A stretch of 42,500 bases of DNA from Chrysomallon squamiferum (GCA_012295275.1 CM022665.1:15966476-16008975), one strand, 5' to 3'. Numbered from the stretch's first letter, positions 1-12,666 are shown. Program-made: numbers and translations. Notes: generated by a model from the sequence alone, not told the origin.

Positions 1-938
1 TTACTTTGAACTATATGAGTGAATTATCGAATAAAATAAATAGGTAATATTTAACTATCAATATTTTATATATAAGAAAAATAAAACTTATTTATATAAA
101 AAATCATTGTATCATTCTTAGAGAAAGGAGGAAATTTACTGTGAAATTCGGAAATTAAATATATATTTAAAATAAATAAGGTTATTTAATAAATAAAATA
201 AAATGAATAAAAAACAGAAACAAAAAGATAATAATAATAATAAATAAACAAATAAGTCAAACGAAATGAAATAAAGTAAAAAGAAAATAATAGGATAAAA
301 TTAATAAAATATTCAAAAAGAAATATAAATAGGATATGAATAAAATAAAATTAGAATATTTTTGGTTAAATATGATATAATATAATATAATTTAATATAA
401 TATAATATAATATAATATAATATAATATAATATAATATAATATAATATAATAATATATAATATAATGTAATGTAATATATTAAAATATAATATAACATAA
501 TGTGCTGTATATGTGTGTGTGTCTGTGTGTATATATATAAAATATGAATAAGTAAGAAAATTAAAATAAAGTAATAAAAAAAGGCAAAAATTGTAAATAA
601 ATAAATTTATGAAACAAAAATTAAAAAAAAACAAAAAACGCTGAAATAAAATAAAAGATAAATAAGAAAAAAATAATAAGAAATAAAAAAGAACAATAAA
701 ACAAACGTTAATTCTGTAAACGTAAACAAATAACATAAATAAATATAAAAAATAGAATCATTAATTTTAGCCAATGATGAGAAATAAAAAAAAGAAAGAA
801 TAAAAATAAGAAAATAAAGCAAGAAACAGAAATAAAATAAAAATAAAACAAAATTCATTCAGTAGATTATGGTAATTTTTGTAAAGTACTAAATGAAATG
901 TTTTATTTTTCGCTTATATTTATTTTACTGTTAATGTC

Positions 939-983
<45 letters not shown>

Positions 984-1500
984 TTTTATTATTATTATTT
1001 TTAATATATTTGTTTAGATCTTTCAGTTTGAATTCAGTTAAGTTATATAATAAATATTTAACACACGCATATTCATTTATACATTTAGATAAACAGAAAT
1101 AGACTTTGAATACACAAAACGTAAATACAACGAAAAACCCACAAACCTGCACTTCAACTACAGCATACTTACAACAACAAAAAAATAAATACAAAAAAAA
1201 ATAAAATAAAATAAATAAAATAGATAAATAAAAATAAATAAATAGAAAAAAAAAAAAAAAAATGGAGCACCTGACAAAAAAACAACAAACATACCACACG
1301 AACATACAAACACATAGATAAAACATAAAGATATCGTAAGAAATCACACTACACATACAAACACATGTACACAAAACACATAAAGATATCAGACGCAAAC
1401 ACACCACACATTCAAACACATGTACACAAAACACAAACACAAATCAGAAGCACATACAAAGACACACACCACAATATATTTTTTAAAAAAAGGAACAAAA
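1..1500. repeat. AT-rich simple-repeat spacer
   Basis: This stretch is almost entirely A/T. It holds an imperfect pentamer array of the TATAA type at about 370-470, many AAAT/AAATAA runs, an (ATT)n array at about 937-985 and A-rich tracts at about 1190-1262. The open frames that cross it are low-complexity translations of these repeats. I see no gene here. Confidence 0.85.
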
Positions 1501-2303
1501 AAATATTCACATACATTTCTACAACACTTGTTGTGCGAACAAAAGCGACAAATGTCGAAACACACGCCCGGGGATATTTGATTGCTCTCCGTGCTATTAA
1601 AAACCGTGATTTTTCAAATTAAAGGGCAAACTGGTGATGCGTAATCTTTTTCAATAAAATCCTATGTACGTCACTTTGTTTCCCTTCGATATCTATTCCC
1701 TAATCCATTTCTTTACAGAAGGAAAAATAGAATTCATGAAAATAAAAGAAAAAAAAAAAAAAAGTTATGAAGAAGAGATTTTTTCATCTTTACAGCAAAG
1801 TCATTATTGTTTGGGCTATCCGTTCTTTAAGTGTTGCGGCAAATGATAGGGTCCTTCCAAGTCAGTCATAACTCAAAGGTGGGCGGGTCTTTTCCCCGTG
1901 CCCTCCTTTGCGGAGTAACCGCGCTTCTTTAGAAAATAATAAATTTACCCTGGGGACCATATTCTCTTATAAAATGATGTTTTATATTCATATTGTTCAG
2001 GTACTTTAATTTTTAAGACGATTCTTTTCAAAGGCACAAATAAAAGTTGCGAGTTTTTAAATTGTATTCGTATATAATTTTTTTTTTTAATTTATTTATT
2101 TATTTATTTATTTTATAGTATATTTATTTTTTTTTGAATTTTTTTTTGTTTTAAAGACAAATTGAAAATTTAAAAAAAAAATCTTATTTTCTTTTTCTGT
2201 TTTTTTTTCATTCTTTCTTTTCCTTTCTCTCTTTCGTTCTGTCTCTCGTTTATTTCGTTAATTTTAATTTTTTTCTTGAAGCAAATATTCATTTATATTC
2301 TTT

Positions 2304-2347
<44 letters not shown>

Positions 2348-2830
2348 TTTAACTTTCTGTAACTTCAATTCAAATTAAACACATATATAAAGTACGTGTA
2401 ATACAAAATAACACAAATAATTAATACAAATTCCTGTTTGCAGACACGGGTGCCACACTCTCGGGTGGCAAAGCAAAAAGTCATAGAATGTTTACATCGG
2501 AAAATATACCCGTTTTTGCCTCGGGGGTAAGGTACTCCTTTTTCAATTCAGCGAGCTCTGACATTCATTCTTCGGGCTTGAAACTTGTCAAGTAGATTCC
2601 GTTTGAGCTGTCCCATTGTGTCTCAGGTTCTTGTGGAAACACACACTTTGAATAGTGCCTGGATTCACTGATCAGTGCATTCTTACATTCTGACATGTTG
2701 AATTTATTAGTATTGTATATTCGTCGTTGGCAGTAATAAGCTATCAATATTTGACTAGAAGAAAAAGATTTTTCAATTACGCACGTGTTTAAAGGGGTCA
2801 CGAGTTTACATCGCTTTATGGGTAATGCAA
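1500..2830. other. Spacer with two ordinary-complexity islands
   Basis: Two stretches of normal base composition (about 1500-2040 and 2430-2830) flank a T-rich block that includes a run of about 40 T at 2307-2346. Short open frames occur but have no recognisable domain, no convincing splice-site context and no similarity I recognise. I see no supportable gene. Confidence 0.6.
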
Positions 2831-2919
2831 TATGGGTGTATCATCTTTTTTTTTCGGGAGGTGGGCAGGGCAAAGAATTCTGGGCGGGATTTTAATATCC
2901 TTATTTTATTACCTGGGGT

Positions 2920-2923
2920 TGTG

Positions 2924-2967
<44 letters not shown>

Positions 2968-3300
2968 TTTATTTTTTATTTTGTTATGTTGAGTATTATG
3001 GTCTGGTTGCAGTTATTTAGTAAGAAAATAAAATATATATGCGTGTTTGTGTGTGTGTGTCTGAGCGCATGCGTGTGTGCATCTGTCTATATGTATGACT
3101 TTTTTTTTTTAGTGTCTCTATGGTTATTTTTATTTTATTTATTCAGTTCTGTTTTACTGTGGTGTAATTTATTCAATTTTTTTATTATTATTATCTTTAT
3201 TTATTGCATACATACATACATACATATATAACATGTATAACATACATACATACATACATACATACATACATTTATATATATTGCTGTGATGCGATACTAT
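2920..3300. repeat. (TTA)n and (CATA)n microsatellites
   Basis: A TTA array at about 2928-2966 is followed by GT-rich sequence and then CATA arrays at about 3207-3226 and 3241-3270. Nothing else is apparent. Confidence 0.85.
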
Positions 3301-3404
3301 TATTTTAATTCTTGATTATTTTTCACGAATTTCAACTTAATTAAGGAAAAAAGAAAAAGCGTTTTTAAACATGTATTTTAATTTTTCTTTAAAAGTTATA
3401 TTTC

Positions 3405-3729
3405 TGTCTGTCTGTCTGGCATATATCTATATATCTATCTATCTACCTGTCTATCTATCTGTTATATATCTATCTGTCAATTTATCTCTCTATCTCTCTA
3501 TCTATCTATTTGTTATAATATCTGTCTATCTAAATATACAAATGTAGTATGACATTATATTAATGGGCAATAATTTATCATTGATCTACTATTATTTAGA
3601 AGCAATCAGTCAATGTGTCACAGTCAGTCAATCAATCATTCAATCTATCTATCTATTTATCTGTCTGTCTGTCTATCTGCCTAACTAAGTGTCTATCTAT
3701 CTATCTGTCTGTCTATCTATCTATCTGTA

Positions 3730-3771
<42 letters not shown>

Positions 3772-3835
3772 TCTAAATATACAAATTAATGGGCAATCAT
3801 TTGTCATTGATCTACTATTATTTACAGTACATATT
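3405..3835. repeat. TCTA/TCTG compound microsatellite with a duplicated unique segment
   Basis: TCTA and TCTG tetramer arrays at about 3405-3530 and 3650-3775 are each followed by the same non-repetitive segment (3526-3598 and 3769-3824). It runs from CTATCTAAATATACAA to CTACTATTATTTA, and the second copy lacks about 17 bases. This suggests unequal exchange or slippage that carried flanking DNA along. Confidence 0.8.
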
Positions 3836-4089
3836 GTGACTGCGTGTTGCATGTGAAATGTTGTTATTATAGTTAGTTACAATTACACCATAACATACGA
3901 AAAGAAAGAAAGAATATATATATAATAACAACAACACTAACAATAATAATAAATATAATAATAATAATAATAATGTTAGCTTAAATATTACAATAATAAT
4001 GATGCTAATATATATATATATTACAGTAATAATAGTGATGATGTTAATGTTGATATTACAATAATTATGATAATAATGTTTATAATTTT

Positions 4090-4800
4090 TAAAGAAACCA
4101 CAGCCCGATTAAGAACTATCGAATTAACTTGAAAAGAGGGGAGTATTTTCCATCAGCAAATTACCCTGATAATGGCCCGCATTGAACAAATGATGTCCTA
4201 CGCGAGACGCGATCTCAGTCGCTCTTTGTTCTATTCAGCTAGGTGGTATGTGGAGTCAATTTTACGGCTCTTACTTTGTTCCCATTGCCCGCCGTGTAAC
4301 AAAACGATCCGCCCTTTTATACCGAGGAAAAGCAGAGTTCTAAAGAGAAAAAATGTAAAATCTTGAACGCTGAATGTTCTTCAGCGAGAACGATTGACTT
4401 GTCAATTCGGCTATCTTTTGTACATCGCTTCTCTCCGATTGTTAACTTTGTGTATTCGATTATTCCCCGACTGAGAGCACACGGAGATGCTTGGACTTCT
4501 AAAATAAGCAGGCAAAGAGAGTTCCCTTCAGGATCCGCCAAGCGAGAAATTGTTCTGACGATTCGCTGAAAAGATCTCTGGGGTGGCGAGAACGTGTATC
4601 TGTTGTGTACGTCACACCTCGCTGCGTTTCAATGTAAGAGATGACTTTGTTCGTATGAAACATTTGACGCCAAGTTACAGGACAGAAGAACCATGAAGAG
4701 ACAGACAGAGATAGAAAAGAAACAACAACAACCAAAAAAAAAAAAAAAAGCTCTATAATATCGCGAAGAGACCACACCGCGTGTAGATCCAGGCGTATTA
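4090..4800. other. Unassigned higher-complexity island
   Basis: About 700 bases of mixed composition and higher GC sit in the middle of simple repeats. Overlapping open frames of 64-92 codons exist on both strands, but none shows a known domain or a consistent exon structure. It could be a regulatory element, a non-coding exon or an old transposon. I cannot decide from sequence alone. Confidence 0.4.
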
Positions 4801-5173
4801 TAATTTTTTTTATTATTATTATTATTTTTATTTTTTTTTTTTTTTTTTTTTTTTGAAAAACAATTATGGGTTTATTTTGTTTGTGACGAAGCCTTGAAAA
4901 AGATTTTTTTTTTTTTTTTTTGAAAAATGGTTTGTAGTTAAATGTATAAAAAGAAATTATGTCAAGTTGAAACAGAATTCAATCAAGATATCATTGTGTT
5001 TGGAAGTGATAAGGCGGAGGAACAAGTTGCTTTTAGAGTAAAAACACGTCTAAAGACTCCCTTGGGATCATTTATTACATACTATTACACACAATACTTA
5101 TTATGAATGACTGCAGTAAAATACTTTTTCTATTTCTTTTCGTCGTAATAGTCTATGGGACGATAGTTAAAAA

Positions 5174-5237
<64 letters not shown>

Positions 5238-5356
5238 GAAATACACGAGATATCTTTTTATTTCTCTGTTTCTCTCTCGTGCATGAATTTAATAATAAAA
5301 CATCTTTAAATAATGTTGAAACTGACAACGTTTTAAATTGTACTTGATTTAACTTA

Positions 5357-5395
<39 letters not shown>
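4800..5395. repeat. Poly-T tracts and a (TC)n array
   Basis: T-rich runs lie at about 4826-4854, 4904-4921 and 5359-5393. A (TC)n dinucleotide array of about 55 bases lies at 5180-5233. The short open frame across the TC array encodes a Leu-Ser repeat and is not a gene. Confidence 0.85.
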
Positions 5396-5398
<3 letters not shown>

Positions 5399-5704
5399 CA
5401 AATACTTTATATCTGAAAGGTGTGTATTTACCTCTTTGAATTCACCCAGGGAACACATATATTATTTATATCAAAGATACAAACATATTAACTGAAAGGA
5501 GGGGAGATATACGTGATCTTAAAGGAACACATAATTGAAATAATATACTGTGTTTCATTCAATTGTAAATACATTGTACATATTGCATGACTGTACTTCT
5601 TTGCTTATGAGTCATTTATGCATTATTATTCTAATGATAAAAACCTAATTATGATACAGTGATATTATAAAAACACTTATAAAAAATTAATTCTGTATCA
5701 TTAC

Positions 5705-5741
5705 TATATCAAATAAATGAATGAATGAATGAATGAATGAA

Positions 5742-5776
<35 letters not shown>

Positions 5777-6144
5777 AAAAAAAAAAAAAAAACAGCATAG
5801 ACACCTATTTACTTATTTATTTCTTAAACAAAATTGTATTTATTTATTTATGTATTTATTTATTTACTTACCTATCTACTTACTTATTATTGGAATTAAA
5901 TTTATTTTATTTATTTCATTTCATTTTACTTCATTTTATATTATATTATTTTTGCTCCATAATTATGAAATTTAATAGAATACCAAGGAACAGGATGTAT
6001 AATTTGTTAATATCCACCTTAGATTTACCTAATAAACGTCTAATAAAAAATAATATTTTAAAAAGAACTTACTTCTAATAGAATTATGAAAGACTGTAAA
6101 TAAAACAGTGATGTATATTTATAAATAAATAAATAAATAAATAA

Positions 6145-6191
<47 letters not shown>

Positions 6192-6192
6192 A
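5705..6192. repeat. (GAAT)n/(AAAT)n and (AT)n microsatellites
   Basis: GAAT and AAAT tetramers lie at about 5713-5777, followed by TTTA-type repeats to about 5945. AAAT repeats at about 6119-6150 run directly into an AT array at about 6148-6192. Confidence 0.85.
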
Positions 6193-6329
6193 ATAATGAT
6201 GATGATCATATTGACAACAACGATATCAATAAAAATAGTACTGCTACTACTACTACTACTAATAATAATAACAGCATCAGTAGCAACAACAACAATAATA
6301 ATAATAATACTTTTTTTGTATCCATGCAA

Positions 6330-6765
6330 CGTTCTAGACGCTATTTCAACTCTTCTCTTTTATTTGTTGACTAAAAACAAAAGCTCGAACTCGAATACTT
6401 CGCACATAGATTAACATTTACACATTTAATTGTCAACAGAAAGCTAAGCCCCCTAAAGGGGCCAAGTTTTCTTTCGGCTAAACTGCCACTGTGTTGTTTT
6501 CTAACATCAAGGGGCTAGGCCTAGGTCAAACAGTTACATCCTCTGGACTCGAGACGTCGTGAGGGGGTGGGGGAAAGACACGCGCTTTTTCGGAGAAAGA
6601 GTCATTGTTTTACGAGACACTACGGATATCTTGTGATCCCGTTAATAAAATTTTGTAAGGAAACTTAATCGTTTGATAAAGAGTTGTGATATTTTATTCT
6701 TGCGTTCGGGTGATTTCTTCAGCATGTTAAAAATGGTGTTAAATTGGTAAAATTATTCTAAGAAT
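6330..6765. other. Unassigned higher-complexity island
   Basis: Mixed-composition DNA between microsatellites. It includes a short GC-rich palindrome (CCCCTAAAGGGG near 6450-6461) and CTAGGCCTAGG near 6515. I see no open frame of note and no gene. Confidence 0.4.
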
Positions 6766-7194
6766 TTTTTTTTTTTTTTTTTTTTTCTAAATTAGTTTCT
6801 CTTTTCTTTTCGCTTTTTCAGTATTTTTTTTCGACACATTTTTCTTCATCCCTTTTACTGGCGTCTTTCAATCAGTTTTATTTTTACTTTTCTTTTTGGG
6901 GTGTTTTGAAAATGTTCGGAAGAATCAACAGGGAAATAATATGTGTCAGTATGGAGATCAAACTTCGTGAGGAAAAAAGGGAATAAAGGTACATGAAATA
7001 GGATACGCAGAATATTAGGAAATACACATGGCTGATAGAATAAATAAATAAGTAAATAAATAAATAAATAAATAGGCAAATAAAATAAGAAAACAAAATG
7101 GACCAATGTTATTGCAGATACAGGTGCTTTTACGTCGTAAATGATAAATATTTATATCTTAACCCTGAGACTAAACTGTAACCATTAAGAAATA

Positions 7195-7360
7195 TTATTA
7201 TAGAACATAATAACAACAACAATGCAACAACGACAGCAACAACAACAACAACAACAACAACAATAATAATAGCAATAGCAATAATAATAATAATAGCAAT
7301 AACAATAATGATGATAATAACAACAGCTACAACAACAACAACAGTAATAATAATAAACAA
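7195..7360. repeat. CAA/AAT/GCA compound triplet repeat
   Basis: Imperfect interleaved CAA, ATA and GCA triplets. The open frame across it encodes only Val/Ile/Ala repeats. DNA from about 7380 to 8030 is AT-rich, non-repetitive and without a recognisable gene. Confidence 0.8.
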
Positions 7361-8029
7361 ATTATTACTCATGAAATAAAATAGGTAAATAAATAAAATG
7401 AATTAAAATAAATTGCTTTTTATTTCAGATAAATAAATAAATAAATTAGTTAATTAAAATTTCAATTAAGAAAACTAGTTACATTTTAAATATGCTTAAT
7501 TATTATATCCATCTCTTATTATATCTTCGACTAGATGGTTTCAAAATGAAATGTAGTTTTACGTATAATTATAGATTTTAAAATATTTATTTACCTTTAA
7601 TTTAGCGGTCAGTTTAAATAACACTTTCAACGCCTTTTTAAAAATAATTATTTAATTAAGATTTTTTTATGTTTTTGTTTTAGTACTGAATGTATTAAAT
7701 AATATGGATCTTTTAAATTAGATTTTCTTAAGGCTTTCATTAATATGCACAATAAAAAGCCAGTATTTTAAGAAATGTAATATCATACAGTTCTTATAGC
7801 GAAAAACAAATTCTAAATTAAATTATATATAATATGCATTTTGTTTATAAATTCACCTGGTGTATTTTAAAAGTTCATAGTATGTGGTGATTTCAAATAC
7901 GACTATAGAAAAAAGAAAAGAATGGATGAAAGAAAAGACCCCAGTATTGTACAGTTTTCAAAAAAAAATAAAAAAAAAAAAAAAAAAAATTAAATTAAAT
8001 TAAATTTAAAAAAATGAGCTTAAGCATTG

Positions 8030-8200
8030 GGCCAAAGGAATATAATGATAATAATGATGTTTATGATGATGATGAATATGATGATAAGTTGAAGAAGAAG
8101 AGGAAGCAGTACTAGCAGTAATAATAACAAAAAGAACAAGAACAATACGAAAAAGAAGTACAAAAAATTAAAAGAAGTGAAAGAAAAAATGCATTTAACT
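8030..8200. repeat. Imperfect GAT/GAA triplet-rich tract
   Basis: Imperfect GAT, GAA and AAT triplets. Translations are low complexity and I see no gene. Confidence 0.6.
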
Positions 8201-8620
8201 CTGAAATTCCGGAGAAATTCCTTACATGTAAAATAGTTCGTTCCTGGCATATCACACCAATCAGTTTGGCCAGCTCATTACTGAATTCTTGCGCGACCGC
8301 AGAACTCCTCACATTATCTTGAAATACCTCCGAGGAGACTTTGTGACCGACTGATCACGGGGCGGCGTTCCGCTAATTCCCTAGCCACAACAGAAGCTTT
8401 GTGTTAATACGTGGGAATCAGTGAAAGTAAGACCAGTCGACAATTACAAGCACATATTGAGCCATACCACCGCGGTCTTCAAAGCTCAACTTATTAGCAA
8501 GATGACCCTCCAGAAAGAAAAACATGTTTTCTGAAGCTATCGAGAGAATTCCACAGATGAACAAACCCACCTGATAGAAATTTGAATAACTGATTGAGAC
8601 AGGAGTAAGGCGAGAGGAAG
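8200..8620. other. Unassigned higher-complexity island
   Basis: About 400 bases of balanced composition immediately left of a long GA array. Short minus-strand frames exist but carry no recognisable domain. A regulatory or non-coding role is possible but unsupported. Confidence 0.4.
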
Positions 8621-8626
8621 GGACGT

Positions 8627-8710
<84 letters not shown>
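8627..8710. repeat. (GA)n microsatellite
   Basis: A dinucleotide array of about 80 bases with only one visible interruption near its right end. Confidence 0.95.
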
Positions 8711-8759
8711 TGAAGCGAAATTTCCCCCATAAATCATCAAAATATCATTTAGTTCTTTT

Positions 8760-8980
8760 TATCATCATCATCATCGTCGTCGTCGTCATCATCATCGTCA
8801 TTACTTAATATAATAATAATAATAATATAGTAGTAGTAGTAGAAGTGGTAGTAGCAGTAGTAGCAGAAGTTGTAATAGTAGTAATAAAAATATTTATTTA
8901 TTATCAGTGTCTTTTTCAAAAAGGAAGTAATAGTAGGGTGGTGGTAGTGGTTGTAGTAGTAGTAGTAGTAGTAGTATCAG
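8760..8980. repeat. ATC, AAT and TAG triplet arrays
   Basis: An ATC/GTC array at about 8762-8800 is followed by AAT and then imperfect TAG triplets at about 8828-8885 and 8936-8975. The open frames are Val or Ser repeats only. Confidence 0.85.
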
Positions 8981-9239
8981 TCTCAGTCTGTGTCTTTTTT
9001 TTTCTTCTAAAAATATTTATTTTTATTAATTTATTTCTGGTTTATAATCAATGATTTCAAATCTACAAAACAAACTCTTTATCTTTAACGCAATTTGACA
9101 ACTGAACAAACAATACATTAATTTCACACGAAACCAAATTGATCAAACAATATGAAAAAAAAAGAAAGAAAGAAAAAAAAAAAAAAAAAAAAGAAGAACA
9201 AAAAAAGAAAGGAAAAAAAAAAAGAAAAATAATAAGTGA

Positions 9240-10010
9240 TGAAAATCCCTGTTATCGCTTATTATAATAACAAGCGTCTCTTTAAAATGATTTTTAATTC
9301 AATAAGCAACGTTAAAGTGGGAAGATCATTATGTTGTTTCAATGACGAGAAAGAAGCGATTTTTCCAGTCATTTTGAAACAAACACAAAAATAATGTCAG
9401 CTTTGACGTGCTTTGGCTGTCGATTTCCGGCGCGCGAGGCTCCTCGTAAAGAGTTCGATATGAAAAAAAAACGATGAGCCTGTTTGATACTTTTTGTCGG
9501 AAATCGACGCATGAAAAGGCTTGCAAAGCCGCCGTCGTCTTCCATTTCAGCCTGTGTCAATTTGGTCCAATCAATTTCCACAGTCCGGCGTCACTTTCTA
9601 TGGCTGCTATCGATGGTCGCCTATAGTTGACTTTATGGCAATGAAAATTCGATACGTGAATTACGGTTTGCCAAGCGTGAAATTGCTGCATGCGATGTGA
9701 CAAATTTGAACGTGGTGTTTAAACACGAGTGCTCGGTGTTGTATTGTGAAAACGCTATTTCCTCTGCATTTAGCGAAATCACGAGATTACACGAAAATGC
9801 AATAACTTATTGTCACGTTGTTTAGGCCTCTTTTAGCGACAGAATTAAGTGAGATGACACTGCATGGTGGTTAGACCGCTTCGGTTTTTACCGTGTATTT
9901 GTTCTGTGAAATTAGCGCCCGAGGCGGCTCGTCCTGGCGTTATCGACTGACAAGTGATTGTTACCTGTGTCTCAGAACTTGTTGTTTTCGGTGATAATTT
10001 ATTGCTTTTT
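9240..10010. other. Unassigned higher-complexity island
   Basis: This is the longest run of balanced-composition DNA in the left third of the window. A minus-strand frame of about 70 codons (9369-9581) contains a DDGGFASLFMRRFP stretch but begins with GTG and has no splice context I can defend. No known family is recognised. It may be a cis-regulatory element or the edge of an unrecognised exon. Confidence 0.4.
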
Positions 10011-10132
10011 GTTCACGAGTGTCATCAATTTATTTATAACACTGTTGCTGTTAACACTAGGACTTCAGTAAATTTATTACCATTAGTGATGCTACTAACA
10101 TTACTAATAAATACAGTCAGCTCAGGTGCGAT

Positions 10133-10460
10133 TATCACTACCACTACCACTATAGTACTACCGTCACTGCTACTAGTACTACCGTCACTGCTACTGCTAG
10201 AACCACCACCATAACTACTAGTATAAGCACCACCACTATTACTAATAGTACCACCTTCTACACTACTACTACTACTAGAATTACCACCGCTACTACTACT
10301 ACAAGCACCACCACTACTACTAATAGTATCACATTCTACACTACTACTACACTACTAGAATTACCACCCTACTACTACTAGCACCACCTTCAGCACTACT
10401 ACTACTGCTGCTGCTGCTGCTACTACTACTACTACTACTACTACTACCAATACTATCACT
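10133..10460. repeat. Minisatellite built of CTA/CCA triplets with a unit of about 78 bp
   Basis: The region is made of ACT, ACC and CTA triplets. A higher-order unit is visible: 10225-10302 and 10303-10379 align along their length, sharing AGCACCACCACTA, CTACACTACTACTAC and TAGAATTACCACC in order. The array ends a few bases before the left TA of the neighbouring transposon. Open frames across it are repeat translations. Confidence 0.8.
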
Positions 10461-10472
10461 GTTACTGTAATA

Positions 10473-10904
10473 CAGGTACCGAACCATTTATCCGGCAAAC
10501 TTGGGACTGGAGATGCTCCGGATTTCTGGATACAGTCTAAATACATACATCTTTTTTAATCCATCAAAAATCTTAAGTTACCTGTAGAATATGATCTATA
10601 ATAAATAGGATGAAAATTAAACGAAGAAAAAAAAAGAACATAACTGTATTTAAACGATATCTGTACAAATTAATACACTTCTTAAAACACTTAAATTTCT
10701 TACAAATACATGTATAATATATCAAATAAAAATTAAATAAATAAAAATAAAAAACATAATTTAATTTGACGGGTATAATGACTTCTGGGAGAGATTTACC
10801 TCTGCACAGCAGCAGTCTCACTTAAACCGTTCAAAGTGTACGTCACGGAAACGACTAATGCAGCAAGTGGCGACTTAAAGCGTGACTAATTTAAAAGTAG
10901 TCAC

Positions 10905-10944
<40 letters not shown>

Positions 10945-11021
10945 AAGTAATAATAATAAATAATTGCTGGTTTTCTGGATTTTCCGCATTTCCGGATGCC
11001 GGATAAATGGTTGGGTACCTG
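10473..11021. mobile_element. Non-autonomous pogo/Tigger-type DNA transposon (549 bp)
   Basis: The left end reads CAGGTACCGAACCATTTATC. The reverse complement of the right end reads CAGGTACCCAACCATTTATC, and the match continues through CCGGCA with one mismatch. A TA dinucleotide flanks each end (10471-10472 and 11022-11023), as expected for Tc1/mariner-superfamily target duplication. CAG termini followed by an ATTTATCCGG-type core are typical of pogo/Tigger elements. The interior has no transposase frame and includes an (AAT)n array at about 10906-10942, so the copy depends on an enzyme supplied from elsewhere. Family assignment within Tc1/mariner is by motif only. Confidence 0.85.
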
Positions 11022-11350
11022 TAGTTAAGGTTCACTGTGTTTGTGGAAGTCACTTAAAGTAACACCAGGGAGGGTGAAACAACAACTACATTCAAAACTA
11101 CCCGTTCTTTTCAAATCCACTTTATTAATACGCAGTTACGTTTTATTTTTCCAGTTTTAAAATGTTCAAGCTAGTCTATTAATTATTTTAAATTTTTTTA
11201 AAATGTAATTCATTTATTTTTACCGCCATTTTAACATGTCCACCATTATGTTTACATTTATTTTGATATGGGGTTTATGTCCATATCCTTTTATATTTTA
11301 CTTTATTAGTACCCTTGAACTTACTTAGGAAAAGGTGTTATATAAATATG

Positions 11351-11352
<2 letters not shown>

Positions 11353-11410
<58 letters not shown>

Positions 11411-11424
11411 CGATAATAATAATA

Positions 11425-11455
<31 letters not shown>

Positions 11456-11510
11456 CAACAACAACAATAATAATTACTATTAACACTACTGTTGTTGTTA
11501 TTATTATCAT
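11353..11510. repeat. (AAT)n-(GAT)n-(CAA)n compound microsatellite
   Basis: About 19 AAT units are followed by GAT triplets and then CAA and TTG triplets. It is low complexity throughout and the open frames on both strands are Ile or Met repeats. Confidence 0.9.
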
Positions 11511-11639
11511 TGCTATGCTTACTAGAGCTGCTGCTGTTGCATATTAGTGTCCATTATCATAGTCGCCGTTGTTGCCATTAGAACCATAATTAAAACATTC
11601 ATTTTATTTATTTTCGTGTTGTTGTTTTTTTGTCTGTTA

Positions 11640-11979
11640 GTTTGTACCATTTTTCCATTTCTATTATTATTATTTTTTTACTTAATTTATTTAACTTCTT
11701 TTTAATAATTTTTTTTTTTTTTGTCATCATGTGAAAACACTCATAGCACCAGCACTGTTGCTCTTACGAAGAGGTGAAACAACAACAAAAAATTATAATA
11801 ATGAAAATAAAATAAAACAAAACAAAATAAAATAAAATAAAATAAAATAAGTAACTAAGTAGGTAAATAAATAAATAAAATAAAAAATAAAATTGAAAAC
11901 AATCACGAAAAGATCTTTTTGTATTGAAACTCAAACAAATAAACAACTAAGAAAAAAATATAATAATAATAATAACCCC

Positions 11980-12031
<52 letters not shown>

Positions 12032-12035
12032 TATT
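11640..12035. repeat. T-rich tract, (AAAAT)n and (AAT)n arrays
   Basis: A T-rich tract at about 11660-11722 is followed by an AAAAT pentamer array at about 11800-11850 and an AAT array at about 11960-12030. No gene is seen. Confidence 0.85.
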
Positions 12036-12309
12036 TATTTGTAAACCTTCAAGCAAGTGGATTATAAAAATAATGATCTTATCCGTGACAGACCACAAAA
12101 TCAGCCATTCTCTGGACGTCTTTTCGATTATTTTACATTATCGAAAGGCAAATAATATTCAGTTAGCTGTACGTCTGTCGTGAGCGGAAACAAGACTACA
12201 GAAATAGTGTTGAGACGTCCCTGTGATTTCAATAGATAAGTTGAATTATGAAAATAAATAAATAAATAAATAGCATTCTTCTATGAATGCCGCCCTGTTC
12301 TTTCTTTCA

Positions 12310-12385
12310 ATCTCTATCGCTCTCTCTCTCAAAAGGGGGGGGGGGAAAAAGAGAGAGAGAGTCTGAGAAAAAAAAAAAAAAAAAA
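12310..12385. repeat. TC / poly-G / GA mirror-like cluster
   Basis: A short TC array, a run of about 12 G and a GA array occur within about 55 bases, followed by a run of about 20 A. The TC and GA arms are complementary and could pair across the G run. Confidence 0.75.
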
Positions 12386-12664
12386 GGAAGAAAAATGGAC
12401 TAAGGGCGACAACTCTAAACCATCTGGATCACACTTCAGGGAAAGAAATTACAACACAACAAGAAACAGTGAGTCTTTTATTGATGCTATTTATATCCGT
12501 GTCACAACAGAACATGTTCCAGAGAATGAATTATTAATAGTTTAAACATAACATAAGAAAATTATTATGTTATCTTCTATCGACATCCTTCGTCATTGCT
12601 CTGTGTGGTTTTCTGTATTAGCACTTAAAATACAAGTACTAAAATTAATTTTTCAACTGCCTTC

Positions 12665-12666
12665 TC

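Noticed and set aside
9369-9581. Minus-strand frame with DDGGFASLFMRRFP as a gene
   Set aside because: It starts with GTG, has no recognised domain and no supportable splice partners; it is left as an unassigned island.
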